In this document: in pieces, positions 13,703 through 27,300 of the stretch | Position numbering within the stretch: the first letter of the stretch is position 1 | Layout: every line of letters begins with the position of its first letter | Assembly (NCBI RefSeq): GCF_021917145.1 | Contig: NC_061072.1 | Location: forward strand, 13,122,742 to 13,186,741 | Source of the DNA: Hypomesus transpacificus | Lineage: Eukaryota; Chordata; Actinopteri; Osmeriformes; Osmeridae | Direction: 5' to 3' | DNA length: 64,000 bases | Position numbers and translations under genes: made by a program | The notes under the pieces: model-generated | Seen by the model: only the letters and a program-made list of their open reading frames with translations | Told to the model about the DNA's origin: nothing | Database searches by the model: none

Positions 13703-14008
13703 ACCCCCTCCAGTATAAAGCGCTCCACGGCGCTACGGCTCCAGCTGCTCTCCCAGGAGCCCTACAGGCTGAGTGACGTCATGAGAGAGTCCCTGCAGGG
13801 AGACCCCGTCAGCCCCGTCCTGACGGAGCCACACCTCCTGGCGTTGGACCGCCGGCTGCAGCACGTCCTCAGGGCCGTCCAGAGATGTGTCCGCAGGCTG
13901 GGGGAGGAGCCGGTGGTCGTGGACGACCTCACCGCTGGCTCTTCCTCCACAGACACTTGGGCGTCGGCGCCCAGACAGCCAGCCAGACATTCCACCAAGG
14001 GCAGCTAA
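6722..14008 (+). CDS. fam20a: FAM20A, Golgi pseudokinase
   Basis: Eleven coding exons in continuous phase encode 556 residues (human 541): 6722-7089, 8919-9157, 9401-9451, 10866-10944, 11168-11260, 12398-12513, 12619-12799, 12935-13044, 13136-13214, 13302-13361, 13714-14008. A hydrophobic signal-anchor (about residues 6-26) follows two consecutive ATGs; I took the first. NxS/T sites suggest glycosylation. The conserved FAM20 kinase fold is clear, with [23 protein letters not shown] and HLDNARGFG, plus the family's cysteines. In the helix-C position where the kinase FAM20C has Glu there is Gln (residue 264, codon 11220-11222). This change is known to make FAM20A a pseudokinase that binds and activates FAM20C, which phosphorylates secreted Ser-x-Glu proteins, including enamel matrix. 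QRHNAE rather than ERHNAE separates it from FAM20C. It converges with PRKAR1A. Confidence 0.96.
8359..8449. repeat. 36-bp tandem repeat, about 2.5 copies
   Basis: Near-identical 36-base units beginning TACCTGACCACTGTAATCAG follow each other in FAM20A intron 1. They are open in several frames but lie between exons and have no splice context. Confidence 0.9.
11079..11157. repeat. CTGC/TGTC tetranucleotide repeat
   Basis: Tandem CTGC then TGTC units lie in FAM20A intron 4, ending about 10 bases before the exon 5 acceptor, so they may form part of its polypyrimidine tract. Confidence 0.85.
13668..13702. repeat. Poly-C tract of 35 bases
   Basis: An uninterrupted run of 35 C lies 11 bases before the acceptor of the last FAM20A exon, within a C/T-rich intron. 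It extends the polypyrimidine tract of that acceptor. The exact length is uncertain, as with any assembled homopolymer. Confidence 0.85.
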
Positions 14009-15271
14009 CCTAAGACGCCAGGGCGTTCCAACTACCTGAGACCCCCCACCCAGTGGGGAGACAGATGTCCCTGATGATGGACACAGTGGAGGACACAGAG
14101 GGTTCCACCTTGTGAAGAGGGTTTACCGCAGCGGCATGTCAAAGATGGCGGGTGGACAACGAAGAAATGAAAAGGAAAAATAGCAGGAGGCAGACTAAAG
14201 AGAATGAGATGCTGTGTTGGACCATCTTCAGAAGCTTTGAAGGGGGACTGTCCTAAAGAACCTCTGAAATATGTTTGACATAAATTATGTTTTACACATT
14301 CGATAAAGGTGTGGTTTGTGTGATCGTGAATGAATAGTCCAGAGCCAGCTTTACTCTACTGACTATGAACATGAAAAGTTCAGGGTGTCTGTGGTCTGCC
14401 CATCACCTACACTATATTGCCGCCTGTTTCTCCCATTAATCAGCCGCGCACGGAGCCTCTGTTTCTGCCTGGCAGCAGGCAGGCGTCTTCAGGCCTTCAA
14501 AGCTGGGTTTCATAACAACACAATTCTCTCAGATGCCACGTAACTACTGCACACTCTGGGTGCAGAATATCATGCACACATCACCCCATGGCTTTGTTTG
14601 AACTTGTCTGAAACCATGGTTTGGTCTTCAAACAATGTTGTTTGGTATTTCAGAACACACCGTGGTCTATTTGGGTCTTTCTCACTGCTGGGCTGACTAA
14701 TGCATCCTGTTTTTGATAGTTAGGTCAAAAAACGATTACTTTTTTATAGGTCTTGCATCTTGTACCAGACTGTGTCTGGCGCGTGGCCAGACAGGCTGGA
14801 GGGAAGCACCAGGGGGTTAGGTTTACGAGGTGTCAGAGAGCAAAACAACCCCTCTGCCCCCAAAACACAACACTGAGATTTCTGCAGTGTCTGATTTAAC
14901 ACAAGTGGATGCAAGGCCCAGGTCTAAAACTATGATGCTGATGGGGAAATATTCAAACAGCTACTTTGCCACAATCCTCCAGCAACACATCTAGACTATC
15001 ATTGGAATGACTTTGTAGCTCAAAAGAAAAAGTTTCAATAGCAACAGAACTTGTAATTGACCTTAAAGCAGATGTTTTATAAATCCCTCATCTACATCAT
15101 AAATCCCTCATCTACATCATATGAGACCCAATACTGAAGAAGATAGGGAAAGACAAACAGTGATTTGAAGATAAACTTCAGCTAGTCCTTGAATATATCA
15201 GCAGCCAGGATTGCACATAAGCAACAACACTGCCATCTAGTGGACAAAGATGTATCAACAGTTGCTTGAGC

Positions 15272-16123
15272 CAGGGTTCCTGCAGGTTTCAGTAAATCGA
15301 ATTTAAGACATTTTAAGACCATAAAGATTGAAATTTAAGACCAACGCATTACCAAAAAAAAAAGAACCCACTACCCCATAGTGTAGTGGGTTGAGAACAA
15401 GAGCCTTCACCACAACGACCTGGGTTCAAAACCAGCACAGAGCGTAGTGCCAAACATCCGTGGGCCCAGATCCCTGTAACTGCAACGCACTCCACGACTG
15501 TCCAGATCCCCTCTCCCAACTGTCTTTCCAGGTACCCAACTGTCCCACCAGGAAATGCTCAACCAAGAGTTTAAAAATAAATGTACCTTTTATCAGTTTT
15601 ATTTATAAGTCCAAGAGCAAAAACTGAGCTGTAAGAAGAAACATTTTTCAAATTGTTTATTTTAACTTAAAAGTTACATTGTGGTCATGTGAGATGTGAG
15701 ACTTTACCTTCAGATAGTTTCATAAATATCGTCTCTCTCCTCTCCAAACGCTTGTTAATCTCAGGAAGAATCTCTTTAGTTTAGTTTGGTTCGAAACAGT
15801 GCGAATTATACAATTATAATCGGGGGGGGGGGGGTCAGCTTCTTCTCTAGGGCATAAAGTAATATTTACGATTACAGGTAAGAACAATATATAAATGTAT
15901 CGACCCCCCCGACCTGTTGTTTTGACCTCTTTTGGGGGAATCCAAGTCTTAATTAGGGGGGTCAAACACCCCCCCAAGCCTCCCCGTAATTCAGGGTAAA
16001 ACTTTTTTTAGACCTGACTAAATTTAAGACCTCAAATGAAAGTCTGTCCCCTTTTAAGTAGTTTTAAGGCCTTAAATTTAAAGTTCAGAATGTTTTACTT
16101 TGTAAGACTCCGCGGGAACCCTG
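15272..16123. mobile_element. hAT-like non-autonomous DNA transposon
   Basis: The left end starts CAGGGTTCCTGCAGG and the right end is the reverse complement of CAGGGTTCCCGCGG. Just inside both ends are mirrored AT-rich stretches with repeated TTTAAGACC-type words (about 15300-15345 and 16012-16080). This resembles non-autonomous hAT elements of fish, from memory. Eight-base target duplications are not clear: GCTTGAGC on the left against TTGAACAT on the right. There is no transposase. A tRNA-like segment sits inside it at about 15370-15450. Confidence 0.6.
15370..15560 (+). mobile_element. Possible tRNA-derived SINE nested in the transposon
   Basis: GTAGTGGGTTGAG resembles a tRNA A box, and GGTTCAAAACC about 40 bases on resembles a B box, followed by about 100 bases of unrelated sequence. 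It interrupts the AT-rich interior of the surrounding inverted-repeat element. Its right boundary is a guess. Confidence 0.35.
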
Positions 16124-16334
16124 TTGAACATGCACACAGTCACAACCTAGGAAGAAGGTGGACACAAAATGTATAATTTTGACTTTTTTTATTGCTTAAA
16201 CTGCCATCTGGAACAATCTATACCAAAAGGATAAACATCTTTAACATCTTTGCACGTACAGGAGGTCAAACGGAACACAGTCATCAGGGTGGAATAGAAA
16301 AAGAATGGTCCTCATTGGGGGCCCAGGGCTCTCA

Positions 16335-16511
16335 GAGCCATGAGCACACACACTGCTGGGGAGAGGGGGGGGGGGGCGGAGCCATGAGCACACACACTGC
16401 TGGGGAGAGGGGGGGGGGGGGGGGCGGAGCCATGAGCACACACACTGCTGGGGAGAGGGGGGGGGGCGGAGCCATGAGCACACACACTGCTGGGGAGAGG
16501 GGGGGGGGGGC
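16335..16511. repeat. Four-copy tandem repeat with variable poly-G
   Basis: Units starting GAGCCATGAGCACACACACT at 16335, 16379, 16427 and 16469 each end in a G run of different length, so unit size varies from about 42 to 48 bases. The G runs fit G-quadruplex-forming sequence. Confidence 0.9.
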
Positions 16512-17414
16512 CTATAGTGCACCCCCAGGAGGGTAAGCTAAGGCAAACCGGGACCACTGCATTCAGACGGGCAGACATGGGGTTACCCTCTCTTCTGGTA
16601 CAGAGAGCATCTGACTTCATACTAATACTTGTGAGTTACAAGTTGAACTTGTTAATCTGGAGGGGGGGGGGGGGTAAAACTGGAAGGCCAAATCAAAAAT
16701 CCTAACGAAATCCTAATCCCTACCCAGTGGCAACGCTTGATGATCTCTCGGAAGTTGCTCAATCTGGCTCGCTAGTTTATGAAAATTTAACGGTTGCAGC
16801 ATCCTATGAAATGACTGAGCATCCTCAAGCTTGGCAGCCTTCACTGCAGTCGGCCTCCTCTCATGTCAACATGCATCAGCCGGTACAAGCACACGACCCA
16901 TCCACTCACACACACCAACTGGTTCATACACAAGATCAGAAAACGGTCGCCGAAAACAGAAGACTGAAAACATAGGCAGTAAACCGCAGAGAGGGCGAGC
17001 ATTCCTTTATAGGTCATATTTGTTAGGGTGGGAGGGGGGGGGGGGGATGACAGTGTAACATGGCACCTAGAGCTGACAGATAACCTAGTGAAGACTGTGT
17101 CTGGAGGAGCCGGGGGGAAAGTCAGAGTTAAATATTAGATAGAGGTAATCAAAGTCAAGCAGTTAAGCAAGGAGTAAATAAAAGAGGTTTTCGAGTGACT
17201 GCTCTGACCAGAGGGCAGAAGAGCACGCCACCTCACCAACATTTTGGTGTGGCACACGCCCAGTCTGCACAGAGAGAGAGGGGTCAAGGGGGTACGACAG
17301 CAGACTACTACTGATGCAACCATCAGCACTCTGACATTCCCCCCTCTCTCTCTCTGCTTCAGCAGTGGCTGGTTCAAACCAACAGGCCGGGCTACCGTCC
17401 ATCTGGACTAGGGA

Positions 17415-17809
17415 AGCAAGCTCCCCCCAGCCAGGACCCTGTAGGGCAGCAAGCTCCCCCCAGCCAGGACCCTGTAGGGCAGCAAGCTCCCCCCAGCCAG
17501 GTCCCTGTAGGGCAGCAAGCTCCCCCCAGCCAGGTCCCTGTAGGGCAGCAAGCTCCCCCCAGCCAGGTCCCTGTAGGGCAGCAAGCTCCCCCCAGCCAGG
17601 ACCCTGTAGGGCAGCAAGCTCCCCCCAGCCAGGTCCCTGTAGGGCAGCAAGCTCCCCCCAGCCAGGTCCCTTGTAGGGCAGCAAGCTCCCCCCAGCCAGG
17701 TCCCTGTAGGGCAGCAAGCTCCCCCCAGCCAGGACCCTGTAGGGCAGCAAGCTCCCCCCAGCCAGGTCCCTGTAGGGCAGCAAGCTCCCCCCAGCCAGGT
17801 CCCTTGTAG
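17415..17809. repeat. 33-bp minisatellite, 12 copies
   Basis: Twelve copies of a 33-base unit beginning AGCAAGCTCCCCCCAGCCAG differ mainly at one A/T position and by an extra T in two copies. Because 33 is a multiple of three and the unit has no stop in several frames, it yields spurious open frames on both strands with an 11-residue repeat. Confidence 0.95.
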
Positions 17810-19280
17810 GGTATTGTGTATCCCTCTTCAATACAGAGATACTCAAAAGTCCTGAATCCGTCAAACAATCTACACATATTGGAGACTTAACCTTTGAAAC
17901 TGAAAGTTTTACTTCAATTAACCTTTCACCTACTTTTAAAAGTTGAACCCATGTTTTACACGATACAACGACATACTGTTTTGTCAGTTGACAAGAAGAA
18001 GCATTTTTTTATGTTGTGGCACTGGACACCTAAAATAGAATTTATGGAAAAATAAGCATTTACCAAAACATTTCAATATACTTGAAGTTTACCATCAATC
18101 CAAACAATAGCCCAAAACTGAGTTCTTTCAGAGACAATAAGGATATTAACAATAACTCTAATAATTGTTATAATATCATAATAATTTGATTTAAAGCATA
18201 GCAGTAAAAGTGATGGTGTTGTTTAGTATATACTGAAAAATGTTGAATACTGAGGTTACACTTAATACTCCATGTTTTTTTTACTTATCGTAGCCGAGAC
18301 GATTTTTGTCTCTGGTCACTAATCCAATCAGAAGCGAATGTCAAACCATTACTTCCTGGTTCATCTCTGGGTACATGTTTCAGGGTGAACCAAGTCAGTG
18401 TCCACAGCTTTGTGTCTAAGCAGTGTAACAGCAGTCAACATTTGGCACTAGCTTGATAGTTGTACAACGAATCAAAGCTCAGGTTGTACAAACTCACTCA
18501 AACTAGGGGAAAATAACAAAGAACCAAATTGACAAGCCAAACGTTTTCAATAATGGAAGGACAATGTGACAACATTGTCAGTGGCCAGAAAAGAAAGCAA
18601 TCGATTATCAGTGCCAAGAACCAAATATGGCCAAACAAAGCCATAGGATCCTGTGTGGCCAGCTAAGACTTGGCAAGATTCTGGTCTACATTAGATATCC
18701 ACCGTATCTACCCAACATACTCTACACAGGGACATTGTTAAGATGAATTATACTCTTACGCTTTTGTTTCACCTCTAGCCAACTAATTAAAGTACAAGGT
18801 GGGGGGGGGGATTCAGTAAAGACTGATTGTCCAATATCATCACTGGGACTGGTGGGGCATGAACCCCTAACAAGCCAGTCCAGAGTTCAAACTAGAGGTG
18901 CCAAAGAGAGATAGATAGACCTGTGAGTGCAGAGAGAGGCTCTTTATAATGGGTGCTCTGGGAAAGACCCGTGGGGCTTGAAGGGGCTGAGCTAGGGCCA
19001 CTGGGAGCAGCAGGTTATATGCATGTAAAAATGACAAACGACAAACAAAGAATAATAACAGTAGTCAACAAAAAAAGAAGCTAACAGAGTAAGTGACCGA
19101 AAAGAAAAAGCTAATTGCATTGGTGGACCTTGGGTCTAAAAAGGGGATTTAGGGAAGGAAGGGGGAGGGTTTAGGGGAGGGACCAGGGAAGGAGGAGTAA
19201 GGGAGGTGGATGAGGAGGAGAGGAGGTGAGGGGAGGAGGTGAGGAGAGGAGGCGGAGGGAGGACAGAACAGGAAGCTTCC

Positions 19281-22187
<2,907 letters not shown>

Positions 22188-22221
22188 CACGACCTGCTCC
22201 ACGACCTGAAACCTCAGAGCT

Positions 22222-22254
<33 letters not shown>
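22222..22254. repeat. Poly-G tract of 33 bases
   Basis: Thirty-three consecutive G lie 35 bases upstream of the PRKAR1A start codon. On the gene strand this is a poly-C tract directly before the acceptor-like site TTTCAG of the first coding exon. Confidence 0.85.
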
Positions 22255-22256
<2 letters not shown>

Positions 22257-23343
22257 TGTTACGGAATGTGTTCAAGAAAAACACTTAAGTTTCTGTTATG
22301 AACAGTTGTTTGGCTGTTTCAAAAAAGAGATCATGTGCTGATCATTGGTGAAAACCACACAAAAGAAAACGAGAAGAGGGTTATTTTCTGACTAATCTCG
22401 TGAAGCTAGGCCTGTGTTTCAAAACAAATCAAATAGGCTACATACAGCATTTGCCCTTTACTGCATGGGGACTTCATATAATAGGATTCAGATTACATGA
22501 TAATCTCCAATAACACATTACAAATAATCAAAGTCAACTGGTATAAAATCCTACATATCTCGGAGTCGGACATCCTACAGTATATTCTACAAGTACACAC
22601 AGATCAACCTTGTCCGTCTGAGAAGCATTCACCCGGTCTCAGTGCTCTCGGGCTCACATCACCTGACAGTAGAGCTATGACTGCTGTCAATCATCGTATT
22701 TCATAAAACACACAAAATGACCTTGCTTATCCAGGCACTAACAGATGCACTGCACCAAGTAGACACGAAAGGGGTAGGCCTCTCCAGAAAGACATACAGT
22801 AGACTACTAAAAACAGTTAATGCTGAGGTGATACAGGGTGTTTTGACAGGGGGAAAATGTAGTATCGGTGGTTGACGTTTCGTTAATCTGATTGGAAGGA
22901 TGCAGCCTAGCTAGCGATCAAATAAGCAAGTTAACACGACAGAAGTACTAACACACCGTATTCTGCAATATATTTCAATAACTGTACAACATTGCAAGTA
23001 ACGAGCTTTTGATTACTAGTTGTAATGGTATATATGGGTACCATTTGCTAGCTAGCTAGTTAGCATTTGGCCTGCAAAGCCCCGACCAATGACGCCATCT
23101 TGAGCTCTATCATAAACAAATGCGAGGCGGAGGCTACATATTCCGCGATCGTTGGATCATCCAATTCAAGCACGGAAACACATAGGAACTTACAAAAAAT
23201 CTGAAACTTCTAACCGGGCCCAATGGTACTGTCCTGGTGTAGATGGTATTTCTCCAAGCGTATCAAATACAAGCTTCGATTTTTCCCAAACCCTGGACCG
23301 CTGCCCCACCGGATACGGCTAAGGACCAATCGCGAGCTGTCAT

Positions 23344-23351
23344 TGACGTCA
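23344..23351. promoter_or_regulatory. Perfect cAMP-response element
   Basis: This is the palindrome TGACGTCA, the full consensus site for CREB/ATF proteins, 13 bases after a CCAAT box and upstream of a gene that encodes the cAMP sensor of PKA. Confidence 0.65.
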
Positions 23352-23416
23352 ATTCGCCTCGTTCTGACATGTGAGCAGTAACCCCTGGCAACCTTAAAGA
23401 AGAACTACGGAAATCA

Positions 23417-23424
23417 TGACGTCA
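23417..23424. promoter_or_regulatory. Second perfect cAMP-response element
   Basis: A second exact TGACGTCA palindrome, 73 bases from the first, in the same PRKAR1A/WIPI1 divergent region. Confidence 0.65.
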
Positions 23425-24309
23425 AGAGATAGAAATCAATAAACAGACACTGGCAGCGAATTCTTTCTAAATGTCCAGTCAGAAACATACATGAGCAGCG
23501 TGTTTATATAAATTAAAGTATAATTGAAGTATTACACTGTTTGTCGTCTGCATGCACAATCCCATTGCATTGAGTTATTGTTTTTACACACAATGTTGGT
23601 AGACCGACAAGTAATAGGGCTTCGATTTGACAAAAAATATACCAAACATGGTGGAAATGCGTAATATGAAATGCCTGACCAATTCTACAATAATATTTAT
23701 GCTGAATTCCATCTAAACACATGATGTGTTGATGATCAGGAGTTTGCAAGCCATTAAGCCACTTGCCTTCACCTCTGAGTTCATCCAATAGGAATTATCA
23801 AAACAATTCCTCGTGTAAAGAATGAAGGTGCAATAGACCAATCGATGAACGGTTATCTTCAAGTGGGTAGGCCTTTTTTTAGTGACTGCTAAACTGGCCA
23901 ATCATATCAAGCATTTTAACTATTTAACCCATCTGACAAGTGAAGAGGTAAACCGTTACCACTACTGCGAACCAATAGAAAACTGAGTTGAAGTGACGCA
24001 TAAAACCCTCAGCTGTTTTTGTTATGTAGCCTACTGTTGTGTGTGGTGAAGTTAATAACACTATAATAACAACGTCGTCCTACGAAAGTGAAAGGATACC
24101 GGTGATACTGTGAGCCCCATTAGACTTCCACGCTGCGTGGCTGTTTCTCTTATTAATGACAGTTGATATATCTTTAGCTTTCCCCTCTCTGAAGTCAGTG
24201 CGCGTGGCGCTTTCGCTTCTGGGGAGAGGAGCGGGTGTTCTGAGATAATCGATTCGGACCCAAGTCTCTCAACTAGGGCAGCGCGAAGTTAAGAAAACTG
24301 GTGGACGAG

Positions 24310-27300
24310 ATGGAGACAAGAGAGACATCAGACGGTCCGGAACGGCCTCAAGGCTTGATCTGCGCCTCGTTTAACCAGGACACCACGTAAGCACCCCGTC
24401 AACCCAGACCGTTCGATTGGCTTCTCTTTGTTGAACTGCTGGACTGTTGCATAATTTTAAGGCCGCAAAATAATTCCATAAACTGGTGGTATCCTAGGCT
24501 ATATTGTATAATTAACTGCAGGGCACCTGACCGTACCCATATTTCTGGACTGGTCAAATTAATTTGTAAACGTATCATTAAAAGTTTACCCACAGCCTAT
24601 GACTGCTTACTTAGAAAGTAGGCCACAGTAGTTGGTGTACTGTCGGTGACCCTATTCACCCAAGATTACATGCAATAGAGACAGTCTTCAGCTCTTTACC
24701 CAACTGCAGAGCTCGTTAATCAGCCAGTGGACAAGCCCGTGCAAGTCTGTGGTGTGACGACACAGACATATACTTCCTTAAATGTTAATCCATTGTGTGT
24801 GGTAGACTGAGCCTTAAGGGAACATGTGTTAATATGCTAAACGAACAGGGAAAGACTTCATTTTTAATACCAAACACTTGTTAGGCTACTGTACATTTTA
24901 AATAGTAGCCTAGAAGCTCATGCATTAAGTAAACCGATGATGTCCTGATAAATCAGCCAGAATGCATCCAGCTACAGATCATTTTCTACAGGTGTCTGCT
25001 GGGCACTCCCACCTGTTTGGCATGGGCCAGACCCCAAACAGGTGTCTTCACAGACAGCTGAGCACTCTGCCCTATTTCAGTCATCTATGGCCATGATAAG
25101 CTAACCCAAGACTAATATCACATCAGATAAGGTACAGGTGCTATCTGGTCACACCTGCTGCCTGTCCTGCCAGCTGTGCTGTGCTTGACCTCAGCCCAGA
25201 GACAGTTCTGCCCATAGATAGTGCTGCAGGTTGTCTCTGCAGCTGTAGGCTGCGAGGAAGTCACCTGACCTCAGCCAACCCGCTTCTGCATTGACCATTC
25301 AGCTCACTCGATCCTTAATTTCTCCAAGGGGGATATTTATAGCGAGGGCTAAAGGCAGTGGTAGGTCACATGGACACCATCTTCCTGGTCCGCGATGTGG
25401 TAGTGGTGCACGCATGGTTGCTTGTGTTTGAATGTGGAGATCATTCCGTCAAATGGAAGACACGTGAATTGGGTAAACAGTCATTTATAAAGAGTTATAT
25501 GGGCTCAATAAAGATCAGTGATCATTGTTTCGACAACTTTGTTTACAAAACAATTGCATCTGTCTGCCTCTGTTTTGTTCCTCGTCTGTCTGTCTCAGGT
25601 CCTTGTCTGTGGGCACCAAAGCTGGCTACAGCCTCTTCTCTGTTACTTCTGTGGAGAAGATGGACTGCATCCATGAGGGAGGTGAGCAGACATGACCTGT
25701 CCCATCTTCCTTCTCTGAAGAACATTGGCTGCATGTCAAATCAAAAAACCATACTCCGCCAAGACTCAACAAACCTGTCACGGCTGCGTGTGTGTGTGTG
25801 AGTGTGTATTTGTGCATGAATGCCTGTGTGAATGTGTATTTGTGCATGTATGCGTGTGTGTCTGCATCTGTCAGAACGTGTGTGACATTGTTCCAGGTCC
25901 TGCTGATATGACAGGGCTAAGCGGTGGTCATGTTCACCCAGGTTACACAGTACTAGTACTATAAAGCAGGTAGCTGGGAACAAGCTGTCCCAGAAGCCCT
26001 CTCATGTTTACCCTGCCACCTCCCACATAGACAAACAATGGTTAGCTAACACCACAGTGATAACACTGATGACCTAAAGTAAGTGTAAGACAAACACAGT
26101 CATTCTCCCTGTAAGTATTTCATCATTATTTTGAATTTGGTGACACGGGTAGACAACTGCATGCTTATTATGACTGTATCAGTGTCGGCATGTATGTGTG
26201 ATGCTGTGTTCCCCAAGCCTGATTCCTTGATGAAGTGGTGATGGATGTGTTGTGATTCTGTCCCAGCGGAGTGTCCAGACGTGTACATCGTGGAGCGTCT
26301 GTTCTCCAGCAGTCTGGTGGTGGTGGTCAGTCTCTCCATGCCTCGCAGGATGAACGTCTACCACTTCAAGAAGGGGACGGAGATCTGCAACTACAGCTAC
26401 TCCAACAACATCCTCTCAGTCCGACTCAACAGACAGGTACAGGCCACCTGGCAGGCAGTAAGGCAGGCAGGTACAGACAGGCAGGCAGACAGACAGGCAG
26501 TAAGGCAGGCAGGTACAGACAGGCAGGTAGTAAGGCAGGCAGGTACAGACAGGCAGGCAGACAGACAGGCAGTAAGGCAGACAGGCAGGTACAGACAGGC
26601 AGGTAGTAAGGCAGGCAGGTACAGACAGGCAGGCAGACAGACAGGCAGTAAGGCACACAGACAGGCAGGCAAACAGGAAGTCAGGCGGGCAGGTACACAG
26701 AAACAGAAAATAAGTTGAATTTATTCTATATTCTTATAATGATCAAGCCTATTATTTACTGTCTTTTGTAAATTGAGTTTTCACCATGTGACATGTACTT
26801 TTTGGGGGGATAAACTGTATACAAGCAAGTATATGTTGTATGCACTGATGCCAATACAGTACCAATACAATGATACTAGGTACTAATGGCTTTGTTTGTG
26901 TGTCACAGAGGTTAGTGGTGTGTCTGGAGGAGTCTGTTTACATCCACAACATCAAAGACATGAAGCTGCTCAAAACGCTGCTCAACACCCCTTCCAACCC
27001 AACAGGTACTGACACTCACACATATACACACATACACACACATACACACACACATATACACACAGACACTCTCTCCTTCTCTAACCCCCCTACCTCTCCT
27101 CCCAGGTCTGTGCGCCCTGTCAGTCAACCATGGTAACTCCTACCTGGCATACCCTGGCAGTGCCACCGTAGGAGAGATCATTGTGTACGATGCCAACAAT
27201 CTGGTAAGGCTGGTGTAAATCACTCTGCCTACTGTATTAGCGATTCTTGAATTGAAATGGAAGTGTTGTCCAATCCCTAACATTTTTCCCTAAATGTAGC

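Larger units (their letters stand above)
14009..19280. other. Convergent intergenic region, FAM20A to PRKAR1A
   Basis: It contains the FAM20A 3' UTR and, on the other strand, probably a long PRKAR1A 3' UTR. I found no clear poly-A signal for either. It also holds an inverted-repeat element (15272-16123), a G-run-bearing tandem repeat (16335-16511) and a 33-bp minisatellite (17415-17809). From 17830 to 19250 it is AT-rich unique sequence with no coding exon that I can support. Confidence 0.6.
22188..24309. promoter_or_regulatory. Divergent regulatory region, PRKAR1A / WIPI1
   Basis: About 2.1 kb separates the two start codons. It must contain the PRKAR1A 5' non-coding exon and first intron and the WIPI1 promoter. 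A CpG-richer stretch at about 23090-23350 has a CCAAT box (23326-23330) followed by TGACGTCA; a second TGACGTCA lies at 23417-23424. I see no TATA box or coding exon. Confidence 0.6.

Noticed and set aside
17163-17877. Long open frames on both strands with an 11-residue repeat
   Set aside because: They come from the 33-bp minisatellite, occur in several frames at once, and have no splice or homology support.
22188-22202. Extended PRKAR1A N-terminus (five more residues)
   Set aside because: The upstream start is GTG, right after an acceptor-like site; the ATG at 22187 gives the N-terminus known for RI-alpha.
26397-26672. Cys/Leu/Pro-rich minus-strand ORFs
   Set aside because: They are generated by the CAGG/CAGA minisatellite in WIPI1 intron 3.
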